A program made the position numbers and the translations under genes. A stretch of DNA of 59,661 nt from Hyphomicrobiales bacterium (lineage in GTDB: Bacteria; Pseudomonadota; Alphaproteobacteria; Rhizobiales; NORP267), in NCBI GenBank assembly GCA_021775855.1, contig JAJFGZ010000066.1, forward strand, positions 1 to 59,661, given 5' to 3'. The notes below the pieces were generated by a model. The model saw nothing but the letters and a program-made list of their open reading frames with translations. It did no database searches and had not been told where the DNA came from. Position 1 is the stretch's first letter, and each line of letters opens with the position of its first letter. Below are positions 1-8,471 of the stretch, one piece after another.

Positions 1-580
1 CGTCACGGTCGAAGAATTATGCCGACTGGCGGAACACCCAAAGGTAGTTGGGATTGGCGAGGCCGGACTGGATTTTCACTATGACAATTCACCCCGGGAC
101 CTTCAGGATGCGAGCTTTCGCGTGCATATCGCCGCCGCCCGACAGACGGGATTGCCGCTGGTCATCCACACCCGCTCTGCTGATGAGAAAACCGCTGAAA
201 TCCTGGACGATGAAATGGAGAAGGGGGTGTTTCCTTTTCTCCTCCATTGTTTCTCGTCCGGGGCAGCATTGGCGCGTAAAGGGATTGAGCTCGGCGGGTA
301 TATTTCGTTTTCCGGCATTCTGACGTTCAAGGCCGCAGAAGAACTGCGCAGCATTGCCCGCGACGCCCCGGAAGACCGGATTATGGTCGAGACCGACGCG
401 CCATTCCTGGCACCCGTGCCGCACCGTGGCAAGACCAACGAACCCGCTTTCGTGCAGCACACGGCGGAGGTGTTGGCCAGCGTACGGGGTGTTGATCAGG
501 AAACTATCGCCCAAACCACAAGTGCTAATTTTTTCCGGTTATTTACCCGTGTTTCCAAGCCCGAAGGATATACCGGATGA
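1..580 (+). CDS. tatD: TatD family metal-dependent hydrolase (5' end outside window)
   Basis: The reading frame is open from base 2 to the TGA at 578-580, giving about 192 residues; TatD proteins are about 260, so roughly the first quarter lies upstream. The visible part has family landmarks: GIGEAGLDFH with the metal-binding Glu and a following Asp, VIHTR with a metal-binding His, HCFSS, and the C-terminal ETDAPFLAP with the catalytic Asp. TatD enzymes are cytoplasmic TIM-barrel DNases or hydrolases of the amidohydrolase type; the physiological substrate here cannot be read from sequence. The stop overlaps the start of the next gene (ATGA at 577-580), so the two are probably translationally coupled. 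Confidence 0.93.
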   Translation, partial: VTVEELCRLAEHPKVVGIGEAGLDFHYDNSPRDLQDASFRVHIAAARQTGLPLVIHTRSADEKTAEILDDEMEKGVFPFLLHCFSSGAALARKGIELGGYISFSGILTFKAAEELRSIARDAPEDRIMVETDAPFLAPVPHRGKTNEPAFVQHTAEVLASVRGVDQETIAQTTSANFFRLFTRVSKPEGYTG

Positions 581-1380
581 CGGCATCCGTTACCATTCTG
601 GGGTGCGGGTCATCTGGCGGTGTCCCACGCATCGGCAACCATTGGGGCGCGTGCGACCCGGAGAACCCTAAGAACCGCCGCCGTCGTTGCTCAATTCTAG
701 TGCAGCGTAAAGGGCCTGGCGGGATTACAAACGTCCTCGTGGATACCTCGCCGGATATGCGCAACCAACTCCTCGACGCTCAGGTGGATTGGCTGGACGG
801 CGTTCTCTATACCCACGAGCATGCCGACCATATCCACGGAATTGACGATCTGCGCATGGTCGCGATCAACGGCCGCAGCCGCGTATCGGTCTATATGAAC
901 GAGCAAACCGCAGAGCTCGTCACCAGACGATTTCATTATTGTTTTGAAACCCCAGTTGAAAGTCCGTACCCGCCGATCCTGGACCTGGAACATATATCGG
1001 CGGGACAGGACGTCACGATTGATGGTGCCGGTGGCGAAATAACGTCGCTGCCGTTTACGCAAATACACGGCCATATCGACTCGCTTGGATTCCGGTTTGG
1101 AGATATTGCCTATTCGAGCGACTTGAACGATCTACCGCCAGACTCGGTATCTGCGTTGCAGGGCCTGGACGTGTGGATCGTGGATGCCTTGCGCTACTCG
1201 ACCCATCCCAGTCATTTTAGCCTGGAAGAGACACTGGAGTGGATCGAACGGTTGAAACCAAACCGCGCTATCCTGACTAATATGCACATCGATTTGGATT
1301 ACGAGACACTTCGGCGCACATTGCCAGCCCGTGTGGAACCGGCTTATGACGGCCTCAAGATTGAAATAGATAGCTTATAA
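577..1380 (+). CDS. MBL-fold metallo-hydrolase (PhnP/COG1235 type)
   Basis: This 267-residue protein is a metallo-beta-lactamase-fold hydrolase. The metal-binding signature THEHADH is at residues 79-85, an early glycine-rich segment GCGSSGGVPR follows the first strand, and further metal-ligand candidates occur in SSDLNDLPP and near TNMHID. Related proteins include the cyclic phosphodiesterase PhnP and RNase Z-like enzymes; there are no phn genes nearby, so a phosphonate role is unsupported. Pairing with tatD is common in alphaproteobacteria and suggests a shared nucleic acid or nucleotide clean-up role, which is inference. The start ATG overlaps the tatD stop. Confidence 0.9.
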   Translation: MTASVTILGCGSSGGVPRIGNHWGACDPENPKNRRRRCSILVQRKGPGGITNVLVDTSPDMRNQLLDAQVDWLDGVLYTHEHADHIHGIDDLRMVAINGRSRVSVYMNEQTAELVTRRFHYCFETPVESPYPPILDLEHISAGQDVTIDGAGGEITSLPFTQIHGHIDSLGFRFGDIAYSSDLNDLPPDSVSALQGLDVWIVDALRYSTHPSHFSLEETLEWIERLKPNRAILTNMHIDLDYETLRRTLPARVEPAYDGLKIEIDSL

Positions 1381-1386
1381 TGTTCC

Positions 1387-1400
1387 ATAATATATATTAT
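1387..1400. repeat. Perfect 14-bp AT palindrome ATAATATATATTAT
   Basis: The palindrome lies 6 bases after the MBL hydrolase stop and about 84 bases before mazG. It contains only A and T and has no loop, so it is more likely a protein-binding or promoter-melting site than a terminator. Its function is unknown. Confidence 0.4.
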
Positions 1401-1483
1401 GCGCATCAATATAGTTTATTTGCGGATGATCCTGTAGCGATGCTTTACACGCCCAGACTACAGCAGTTGGCGAATATTCTCAC

Positions 1484-2311
1484 ATGAGCAAGCCTGTGCA
1501 GCCCACTGAATCCATTGAGCAATTGCTGGAGATCATGCGGGCCTTGCGCGATCCGGATACGGGCTGCCCCTGGGACGTCGCGCAGTCGTTTGAGACGATT
1601 GTACCCTATACAATCGAAGAAGCGTACGAAGTTGCAGACGCTGTTGAGCGTGGCGACATAGCCGACCTTGCGGACGAACTGGGTGACCTGCTTCTGCAGG
1701 TCATCTTCCACGCACAGATGGCTTCGGAAGCCGATCTGTTCACGTTTTCGGATGTAGTCGGCAAGATCAACGCAAAAATGATCCGCAGGCATCCACACGT
1801 CTTTGGCGACGCTAAGGCACGCTCTACGGGCGCTGTAAAAGGCATGTGGGAGGATATCAAGGCCTCTGAAAAACAGGCACACCGGGTGAACATGGCAGAA
1901 ACCGCCTATCTCGACGAAGTCCCCCGCGCCCTGCCCGCGTTAATGCGCGCGGTCAAATTACAGAATCGCGCACAACGGGTTGGATTTGATTGGGACGACG
2001 TATCACCGGTCTTCGATAAAATCCGGGAAGAGATTGACGAACTCGAAGCTGCAACCCGGCAGTTGGGAACGGACGACCAGACCAGGCAAGATCAAGAAGC
2101 GGAACTTGGCGACGTATTATTCGCCATCACAAATCTGGCCAGGCACCTTGACCAAGATCCAGAAGTGGCGCTGACAAACTCGAATAATAAATTTGTACGT
2201 CGGTTCACCTATATCGAAAAACAACTGGCCGCAGACGGAAAAACCCTGCAGGAGGCCTCGCTCGATCGTATGGAGAAATTGTGGGAAGCGAGCAAGAGTG
2301 AGACGGGATAA
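1484..2311 (+). CDS. mazG: Nucleoside triphosphate pyrophosphohydrolase MazG
   Basis: MazG hydrolyses (d)NTPs to the monophosphate and pyrophosphate and cleans the nucleotide pool in the cytosol. The 275-residue protein has the usual two MazG repeats: an N-terminal one with DTGCPWDVAQSF and the Mg-binding ELGDLLLQV motif, and a C-terminal one with EIDELEAA and the second ELGDVLFAI motif. Both acidic metal-binding ExxE/ExxD patterns are intact. Length is normal. The start ATG lies 103 bases after the previous gene, so it may have its own promoter. It converges on hflX with only 12 bases between the stops. Confidence 0.96.
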   Translation: MSKPVQPTESIEQLLEIMRALRDPDTGCPWDVAQSFETIVPYTIEEAYEVADAVERGDIADLADELGDLLLQVIFHAQMASEADLFTFSDVVGKINAKMIRRHPHVFGDAKARSTGAVKGMWEDIKASEKQAHRVNMAETAYLDEVPRALPALMRAVKLQNRAQRVGFDWDDVSPVFDKIREEIDELEAATRQLGTDDQTRQDQEAELGDVLFAITNLARHLDQDPEVALTNSNNKFVRRFTYIEKQLAADGKTLQEASLDRMEKLWEASKSETG

Positions 2312-2323
2312 TCTATACCGGAA

Positions 2324-3733
2324 TCACACTTCAAGCAGCCGCACACCAAATTTCCGTTGGAGTTTGCGTCGTACAATATCCGGCACACGGATCTCCAGGC
2401 CGATCCCGCCGCTGGATGCATCGTCGCTACGCTCAATAATTTCAACATTCTCGTAGAGCCAGTTGAGGGCCTTTCCCTCCTTTGCTTCAAGCGTCAACTT
2501 GTAATGGTCGGCGTCTTTCTCGATCGACGTTTCAATCCTCTCAATCAGGTTTTGGATCCCCTCACCCGTTGTTGCCGAAATCGCCACAACATTAGAGCGC
2601 CGCGCCGCATGGTTCGAAATTTCCACAAATCTGTCAGAGTCCAGCAGGTCGCTCTTGTTCCAGGCTTCGATCAGGATCTCATCATCGTCAGTATCGATCC
2701 CCAGTGTTTTGAGAACGTCGACCACGTCCGCAGCCTGGATATCCGATTCCTCGTGAGCTATGTCACGCACATGCAGGATAATATCTGCTTCGACCACCTC
2801 TTCGAGGGTCGCGCGGAATGCGGCTACCAGTTCGTGAGGCAATTCTGAGATAAATCCGACCGTGTCGGACAGTATGACCCGGCGGCCAGATGGTAAATCC
2901 AGGCCCCGCATGGTGGGGTCGAGGGTCGCGAATAGCTGGTCTTTGGCGACCACGCTGGAATTCGTTAGCCGGTTAAACAGCGTTGATTTGCCGGCATTGG
3001 TATACCCGACCAACGCGACAACGGGGTACGGAACTTTTTTCCGGCTTGACCGGTGGAGCGCCCGCGTCTTCTGTACTTTGCCCAGCAAACGCTTGATTTT
3101 TGTGATCCGCTCACTGATCTGGCGACGGTCGGCTTCGATTTGGGTTTCCCCAGGTCCGCCAAGGAAACCAAATCCACCGCGCTGGCGCTCAAGATGGGTC
3201 CAGGATCGCACCAACCGGCTTCGCTGGTAATTCAGATGCGCCAGTTCGACCTGGAGCCGGCCTTCGGCGGTCTGTGCCCGGCGCCCGAATATTTCGAGGA
3301 TCAAGCCCGTCCTATCCAGTACTTTGACCTTCCAGTGCCTTTCCAGATTGCGTTGTTGCACCGGCGACAGCCGTCCATCGAAGATCACCAGATCGATATC
3401 CTCAGAAGTTATAACCAGACCAATATCGTCCAGTTTCCCCTTCCCGATCATCGTCGCGGGGCGCGGCTTGGAAATGTTTACGATCCCGGTCTCGACGATT
3501 CTGAGGTCTATAGCAGCAGCAAGGCTGACCGCCTCTGCCATTATATTCTCGGCATTCCGCCGATCAATTCCGGATTGATCTGTGTTGGATTGATTTTTCA
3601 GGACCGGACATACGACCAAAGCGCGAGTTTGCCCGGTTGGATCAACAACCTTGGGTCCACCCAGCATGTGTTCGCCATGATCGCTGGTGATCTTGTCGAA
3701 GGTATTCAGTTCCCCATTATCACGCTGACGCAA
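2324..3733 (-). CDS. hflX: Ribosome-associated GTPase HflX
   Basis: HflX is a GTPase that binds the ribosome and helps to split or rescue stalled ribosomes. The 469-residue reading shows the N-terminal glycine-rich HflX domain (IGKGKLDDI near residue 97, DGRLSPVQQRNLE), the linker GGPGETQIE, and GTPase motifs G1 GYTNAGKS (243-250), G3 DTVGF and G4 NKSDL. The given start is a TTG at 3731-3733 with a GAGGA about ten bases upstream, inside the end of hfq. An ATG at 3665-3667 (residue 23) is the alternative, but with a weak ribosome site. The gene follows hfq by 6 bases, a widespread hfq-hflX pairing. Confidence 0.95.
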   Translation of the reverse strand: MRQRDNGELNTFDKITSDHGEHMLGGPKVVDPTGQTRALVVCPVLKNQSNTDQSGIDRRNAENIMAEAVSLAAAIDLRIVETGIVNISKPRPATMIGKGKLDDIGLVITSEDIDLVIFDGRLSPVQQRNLERHWKVKVLDRTGLILEIFGRRAQTAEGRLQVELAHLNYQRSRLVRSWTHLERQRGGFGFLGGPGETQIEADRRQISERITKIKRLLGKVQKTRALHRSSRKKVPYPVVALVGYTNAGKSTLFNRLTNSSVVAKDQLFATLDPTMRGLDLPSGRRVILSDTVGFISELPHELVAAFRATLEEVVEADIILHVRDIAHEESDIQAADVVDVLKTLGIDTDDDEILIEAWNKSDLLDSDRFVEISNHAARRSNVVAISATTGEGIQNLIERIETSIEKDADHYKLTLEAKEGKALNWLYENVEIIERSDDASSGGIGLEIRVPDIVRRKLQRKFGVRLLEV

Positions 3734-3739
3734 TCGCGA

Positions 3740-3997
3740 TTAGTCCTCGCTGGTTGTTTCACTGGCCTCATCATCATACAGATGGACCGGCTGATTGGGC
3801 ATGATGGTCGAAATAGCGTGTTTATAGACAAGCTGGGAATGACCATCGCGGCGCAACAATACACAGAAATTGTCGAACCAAGACACAACCCCCTGTAATT
3901 TGACCCCGTTTATCAGAAAGATAGTGAGAGAGACTTTATTCTTCCTGACGTTGTTTAGAAAAGTATCCTGCAAATTGTGCGCTCGTTCCGCTGCCAT
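3740..3997 (-). CDS. hfq: RNA chaperone Hfq
   Basis: Hfq forms a ring hexamer that pairs small RNAs with mRNAs. The 85-residue form starting at ATG 3997 ([10 protein letters not shown]) has Sm1 with the [17 protein letters not shown] segment and Sm2 with the YKHAIST motif, both intact. A GTG 12 bases upstream (4009) could add four residues; ATG is preferred because of family N-termini and the GGGGA five bases ahead. The C-tail is short and acidic ([12 protein letters not shown]), as is common in alphaproteobacteria. hflX follows at once. Confidence 0.96.
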   Translation of the reverse strand: MAAERAHNLQDTFLNNVRKNKVSLTIFLINGVKLQGVVSWFDNFCVLLRRDGHSQLVYKHAISTIMPNQPVHLYDDEASETTSED

Positions 3998-4133
3998 GGT
4001 TTTCCCCACTTGTTATCCTGCGCCTTAAACAGTCAATATTGGCCGCATCGCCAAAAAAGCTCTACACGGCCATTAGACGTTGAATCATGTGATTTTTGCA
4101 ACATTTTTCGTAATTTTCGGATTGATTTTGAAT

Positions 4134-5597
4134 TTATGATCGCCAAAAAGTCAGGTTGAACACGACGATCAATCCAATGATTTCAAGCCGGCCTAAAATC
4201 ATGGCGATAATCAGCGTGATCTGCCCGCCAATCGAAGTTTCGCTGTATGCAAGCCAGTCAGGGTTCTGATTTGCCAATGCCTCGTATACTGGCCCGGCAT
4301 TGACCAGGTTGGCTATGGCAACTGTGATGGCGGCTTCAAAACTGAACCCAAACAGGCCAAGGAGTGCTGCAAGAGCCACTGAAATTCCAAGATAGAGAAT
4401 AAAAATACTCCAGACGGATTTCATCATCTGGATATCGTAGACCTGGCCGCCGAAATGCGCCGGGCGCACACCGTGGGGATAGATCAGCCGCCGGAGTTCG
4501 CGATTCCCCTGCGCCAGCATCGCACCGGCGCGGTATAGTTTAACTCCGCCGGCGGTAGAAAACCCTGCCCCACCGATCAAGCAAACGCCAAGAAGCAGAG
4601 GCAGGGAGAGGATGGCGAACCCCCCTTCCCTGAATTCAATTCCTGTCGTTGAAATCAGGGATACTGCGGTAAAAAAGCCGGTCTGCAAGGCGGTGAAAAA
4701 ATATAGGCCGGCCGGACCATCGAGGCCGTAAAAGAAACTCCACGTAAAATATGCCCCGATGACTACGGCAAGCCCGAGAAACCAGAACGCTTCGCGGTGC
4801 TGTTTTGCCAAAGGCCACCGTCCCTGAGCTAGCATCCGATGCCAGATGAAACTGGTGCCACCAATCAACATTGCGAAGCCAACAATTATTTCCGCCGGAT
4901 GCGACCCGTATGCGCCAATTCCACCATCACGCGGCATAAACCCGCCGGTAGAAATAGCTGATAGCGCAATACTAAAACTGTCGAGCAAAGGCAGACCGGA
5001 GGCAGTAAGCCCGATAAAACATATTAGGGTAACGAGCGTGTAGAGCGGAGCAATCCGCCCCGTGGTCGAAAGAACACGCTTTTTAACCGATCTGGCGCCG
5101 CTCTCGATCAGGGCAAGTGGGCGCTCCGGTATCCCGCCAAGCTGGGCCGGTGCGAATACCAGCAATACAATCATGACGGTTGTTAGTCCGCCGATCCATT
5201 GGAGGATTGCGCGCCAAAGGATTATGGTACGGGGGACCTGATCAAGCGACCCAAACAGTGTGGAACCCGTAGTTGTAAACCCGGACACAGCTTCGAACAG
5301 CGCACTGACCAGCGTTTGCGAAATCCCGGAAAGCCAAAACGGGATCGCGCAAAAAATCGGTACAATGATCCAGATCGCGGCTGCCAGTCCCATGACCTCG
5401 ATACGCCGCATTTCTCTGTAACGCCCGCGCAAGGCAATTGACAGGCTACCGCCAACGAATACCAGCATCGCGGTCGAGACCAGAAATGTCATGGCCATAC
5501 CGGGTTCGTTGACCAATAACGCCAGTAAAGTTGTGAACGCCATCGCCCCTGCGATCACGTTCAACATTAGTCCGGTTAGATAGAAGATGCCGGCCAA
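4134..5597 (-). CDS. trkH: TrkH family potassium uptake channel subunit
   Basis: TrkH is the membrane channel of the Trk K+ uptake system and works with TrkA. The 487-residue protein is hydrophobic throughout, with roughly ten membrane segments and the four pore-loop repeats expected; selectivity-filter-like sequences include SGFTTTGS, STGGFMP, STTGIEF and, more weakly, NAGPVYE. The start is a TTG at 5595-5597, chosen because family N-termini begin at this point (an IFYLTGLML-like first helix) and an AGG lies upstream. It follows trkA in the same direction with 42 bases between them. Confidence 0.94.
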   Translation of the reverse strand: MAGIFYLTGLMLNVIAGAMAFTTLLALLVNEPGMAMTFLVSTAMLVFVGGSLSIALRGRYREMRRIEVMGLAAAIWIIVPIFCAIPFWLSGISQTLVSALFEAVSGFTTTGSTLFGSLDQVPRTIILWRAILQWIGGLTTVMIVLLVFAPAQLGGIPERPLALIESGARSVKKRVLSTTGRIAPLYTLVTLICFIGLTASGLPLLDSFSIALSAISTGGFMPRDGGIGAYGSHPAEIIVGFAMLIGGTSFIWHRMLAQGRWPLAKQHREAFWFLGLAVVIGAYFTWSFFYGLDGPAGLYFFTALQTGFFTAVSLISTTGIEFREGGFAILSLPLLLGVCLIGGAGFSTAGGVKLYRAGAMLAQGNRELRRLIYPHGVRPAHFGGQVYDIQMMKSVWSIFILYLGISVALAALLGLFGFSFEAAITVAIANLVNAGPVYEALANQNPDWLAYSETSIGGQITLIIAMILGRLEIIGLIVVFNLTFWRS

Positions 5598-5639
5598 TGG
5601 AGAGCCTTTCTCACTGTTTTACGCTTGGTGCATACCGGC

Positions 5640-7016
5640 TTAGAAAAATTCCAGGCTTACCCTGAATAAGTGTTCGACCCGGTGAACCATGTCTGACATG
5701 GCGAAAATGACGATCCGGTCATGGGCCATAATCTGCGTATCACCGCGGGGAAGGATAACCTCATTGTTGCGGTAGATGCTGCCGATCCGTACACCATCGC
5801 CAAGATCAAGATCACGGAGGGATTTACCCACTAGCGGCGATGTATCCAACGCTTCCGCTTCCAGGACCTCGCCAAGCCCTTCCTGGACAGAATGGACACC
5901 GCGAATGCGGCCCCGGCGCACATGCTGCAGAATTTTTGAGATCGTGATTGCTCGGGGATTGATGTGGGCGTCGATATCGAGCGATCCGAGGATCGAGCTA
6001 TACCCGGAATTGTTGATGAGTGCGAGTGCGCGTTGGCACCCCAACCGTTTGGCCATAATTGAAGACAGGATGTTGACCTGATCGTCGTTGGTCAGCGCCA
6101 CGAAGGTATCGGCCTGCTCCACATCTGCTTCGCGCAGGATTTCTTCATCAACCACGTTACCGTGCAGGACGATCGTCCGGGACAACTGATCGGCTATCGA
6201 AATGGCCCGGTCGCGGGAAACATCGACCAGTTTCACCTTGGAATGTTCTAGTCGTTTTTCGAGCTCAGACGCGACATACAATCCAATATTGCCGCCGCCC
6301 GCGATGACCACGCGCGACGACGCGCGTTCCTCGTGTCCGAAAATTGATAATGTGCGTTCAACCTGTCCTTTTTCCGCGACAAAATAAACCCGATCGCCTT
6401 CCAGCATCTGGTCGGAACTATGCGGCACAAATAAACGTCCCTCGCGCACAATCCCCACGACCACGGCTGAAAGATCCGGGAACAGTTCGGTCAACTGGCT
6501 GAGCGGTGTGTCGACAACCGGGCAATCTTCGCCGCACACCACGCCAACAACGGAGATTTCACCGTCAGCAAAACTCATCACGTCGAAAGCACCGGGCAGG
6601 CTCAGGCGCCGCATCACCATCTCGCCAACCTCGACTTCGGGTGAAATGATGACGTCGATTGGCATATTGTCGCGCGAAAACATATCGCGCCAATGTTCCT
6701 GCAGGTAATTTTGCGCGCGAATCCGGGCAATACGGGTGGGTACGTTGAACAGCGAATGGGCCACCTGACAGGCGACCATATTGACCTCGTCGAAACGGGT
6801 CACCGCGATGATCATGTCGGCGTCTTCAGCGCCGGCTTTTGCCAGAACATCGGGATGCGATCCGTAACCGAGGAATCCACGCACGTCCAAAATGTCGGAA
6901 ATCGACTGGATCAAAGCCGGATTAGTGTCGATGACGGTAACATCGTTGTTCTCACGTGCCAGCCGCTCTGCGATACCGAACCCGACCTGGCCGGCACCGC
7001 ATATAATGACTTTCAT
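5640..7016 (-). CDS. trkA: Trk system potassium transporter TrkA
   Basis: TrkA is the cytosolic NAD(H)/ATP-binding gating ring of the Trk K+ system. The 458-residue protein contains two tandem RCK units. The first begins with the Rossmann motif GAGQVGFGIAERLA at residue 7 and the second with AGGGNIGLYVASELE at about residue 240; each is followed by a TrkA_C domain. Length is typical. The start ATG is directly adjacent to the TAA of ntrX, so the gene is probably co-transcribed with ntrYX, an arrangement common in alphaproteobacteria. Confidence 0.96.
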   Translation of the reverse strand: MKVIICGAGQVGFGIAERLARENNDVTVIDTNPALIQSISDILDVRGFLGYGSHPDVLAKAGAEDADMIIAVTRFDEVNMVACQVAHSLFNVPTRIARIRAQNYLQEHWRDMFSRDNMPIDVIISPEVEVGEMVMRRLSLPGAFDVMSFADGEISVVGVVCGEDCPVVDTPLSQLTELFPDLSAVVVGIVREGRLFVPHSSDQMLEGDRVYFVAEKGQVERTLSIFGHEERASSRVVIAGGGNIGLYVASELEKRLEHSKVKLVDVSRDRAISIADQLSRTIVLHGNVVDEEILREADVEQADTFVALTNDDQVNILSSIMAKRLGCQRALALINNSGYSSILGSLDIDAHINPRAITISKILQHVRRGRIRGVHSVQEGLGEVLEAEALDTSPLVGKSLRDLDLGDGVRIGSIYRNNEVILPRGDTQIMAHDRIVIFAMSDMVHRVEHLFRVSLEFF

Positions 7017-8426
7017 TTATCCCTGGTCCCCCTGGACAGCCTCCGCCAGTCGTTCCAGCGATCCTACACCGAGTGATTTCAATTTTCTATGAAGCGCGGA
7101 CCTTTCCATGCCGACAAATTCAGCGGTTTTAGTAACATTTCCGCCGAACCTGCTGATTTGCGCCAGCAAATAATCCCGCTCAAAATTTTCCCGGGCATTT
7201 TTCAATGGCATCGCCATCAGGTTTTCACCGCCAGAACCATTGGTAGCAGGGGATAAACTGTTGCCGACTTCAGGCGGCAACATATCGGCGCTTATCTCGG
7301 TATCCGGATCGCCGTTCACAAGGATCAGCATGCGTTCAAGATTGTTGCGCAACTGGCGCACATTTCCCGGCCAGTCCAGGGACTGCAGGACCGCGATGGC
7401 ATCGGCGCCAAGCCGCCGCCTCGGCAACCCGGTCGAGAGCGCAATCTGATCAACCAGGTGTTCAATCAGTTCGGGGATATCTGTGCGCCGTTCTATCAGG
7501 GACGGAACCCCGATCGGGATCACCCCCAAGCGATGATAGAGATCTCCTCGGAATTTCCCGTTGGCGATTTCAGAATCAATATCCCGGCTGGACGAAGAAA
7601 TAATCCTGACGTCCACATGAACCCGATTGGCTCCACCAACCCGCTCAAAATTCTGATCAACGAGAACCCGCAATACCTTGCCCTGGGTCTCGTATGGCAT
7701 ATCCACAACTTCATCGATGTAGAGTGTCCCGCCATGGGCGGCTTCGAGAAGGCCGACTTTGCGCTCGCCATCTGTCAACTCTTCACGGCCAAACAATTCC
7801 ACTTCCCAGCGCACTTGATCAAGTGCCGCTGCATTCAACACCACAAAAGGCCCGTCCCGCCGCTCTGAAAGCTGGTGGATATTTCTGGCAACAAGTTCCT
7901 TACCCGAGCCAGACGGGCCGGTAATCAATATCCTGCTGTTGGTCGCCGCAATCCGCTCGATCATGGCTCGCAATTGGCCCATCGCCGGGGAACGGCCGAT
8001 AATCCCGGTTTCTCCCCCGGTCTTGCGGCGCAACTCGTTTAATTCGCGCTTTAGACGCGATGCTTCAAGGGCTCGTTCCGCCAGCAGTATCAGGCGATCG
8101 GCCTTAAACGGTTTCTCGATAAAATCATACGCGCCGCGTTTGATGGCCGAAACCGCGGTCTCGATATTGCCGTGACCACTGATCATGACGATGGGAAGGC
8201 CCGGATGCTGTTTCTGAAAAATATCCAGCAATTCCAAACCATCATATTGACTGCCCTGGAGCCAGATATCGAGAAATACCAACCCCGGACGCCGGGCGAC
8301 AATTTCGGCCTGCGCCTCGTCGCTATCCTTGGCAAGCCGGGTTGTGTATCCCTCGTCTTCAAGAATCCCTGAAACGAGCTCCCGGATGTCTTCTTCGTCG
8401 TCGACAACAAGAATATCAGAATGCAT
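7017..8426 (-). CDS. ntrX: Response regulator NtrX
   Basis: NtrX is the response regulator partner of NtrY. Residues 1-125 form a receiver domain with acidic pocket DDEED and phospho-acceptor Asp53. Residues 143-375 form an AAA+ domain with Walker A GPSGSGKE (170-177) and Walker B GGTLYIDE. The C-terminus carries a Fis-type helix-turn-helix. The sigma54-contacting GAFTGA loop is absent: the equivalent stretch reads GREELTDGERK (213-223). That is known for many alphaproteobacterial NtrX proteins and argues against sigma54 activation. AGGAG seven bases before the ATG supports the start. It follows ntrY by 45 bases. Confidence 0.96.
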   Translation of the reverse strand: MHSDILVVDDEEDIRELVSGILEDEGYTTRLAKDSDEAQAEIVARRPGLVFLDIWLQGSQYDGLELLDIFQKQHPGLPIVMISGHGNIETAVSAIKRGAYDFIEKPFKADRLILLAERALEASRLKRELNELRRKTGGETGIIGRSPAMGQLRAMIERIAATNSRILITGPSGSGKELVARNIHQLSERRDGPFVVLNAAALDQVRWEVELFGREELTDGERKVGLLEAAHGGTLYIDEVVDMPYETQGKVLRVLVDQNFERVGGANRVHVDVRIISSSSRDIDSEIANGKFRGDLYHRLGVIPIGVPSLIERRTDIPELIEHLVDQIALSTGLPRRRLGADAIAVLQSLDWPGNVRQLRNNLERMLILVNGDPDTEISADMLPPEVGNSLSPATNGSGGENLMAMPLKNARENFERDYLLAQISRFGGNVTKTAEFVGMERSALHRKLKSLGVGSLERLAEAVQGDQG

Positions 8427-8471
8427 GTATGTGCTCCTGGGGCACTGAAACTACGGGGTCTATGGCAACAA

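Noticed and set aside
3053..3898. 281-codon open frame on the plus strand
   Set aside because: It lies opposite hflX and hfq, has no family resemblance or ribosome site, and is explained as antisense shadow of real genes.
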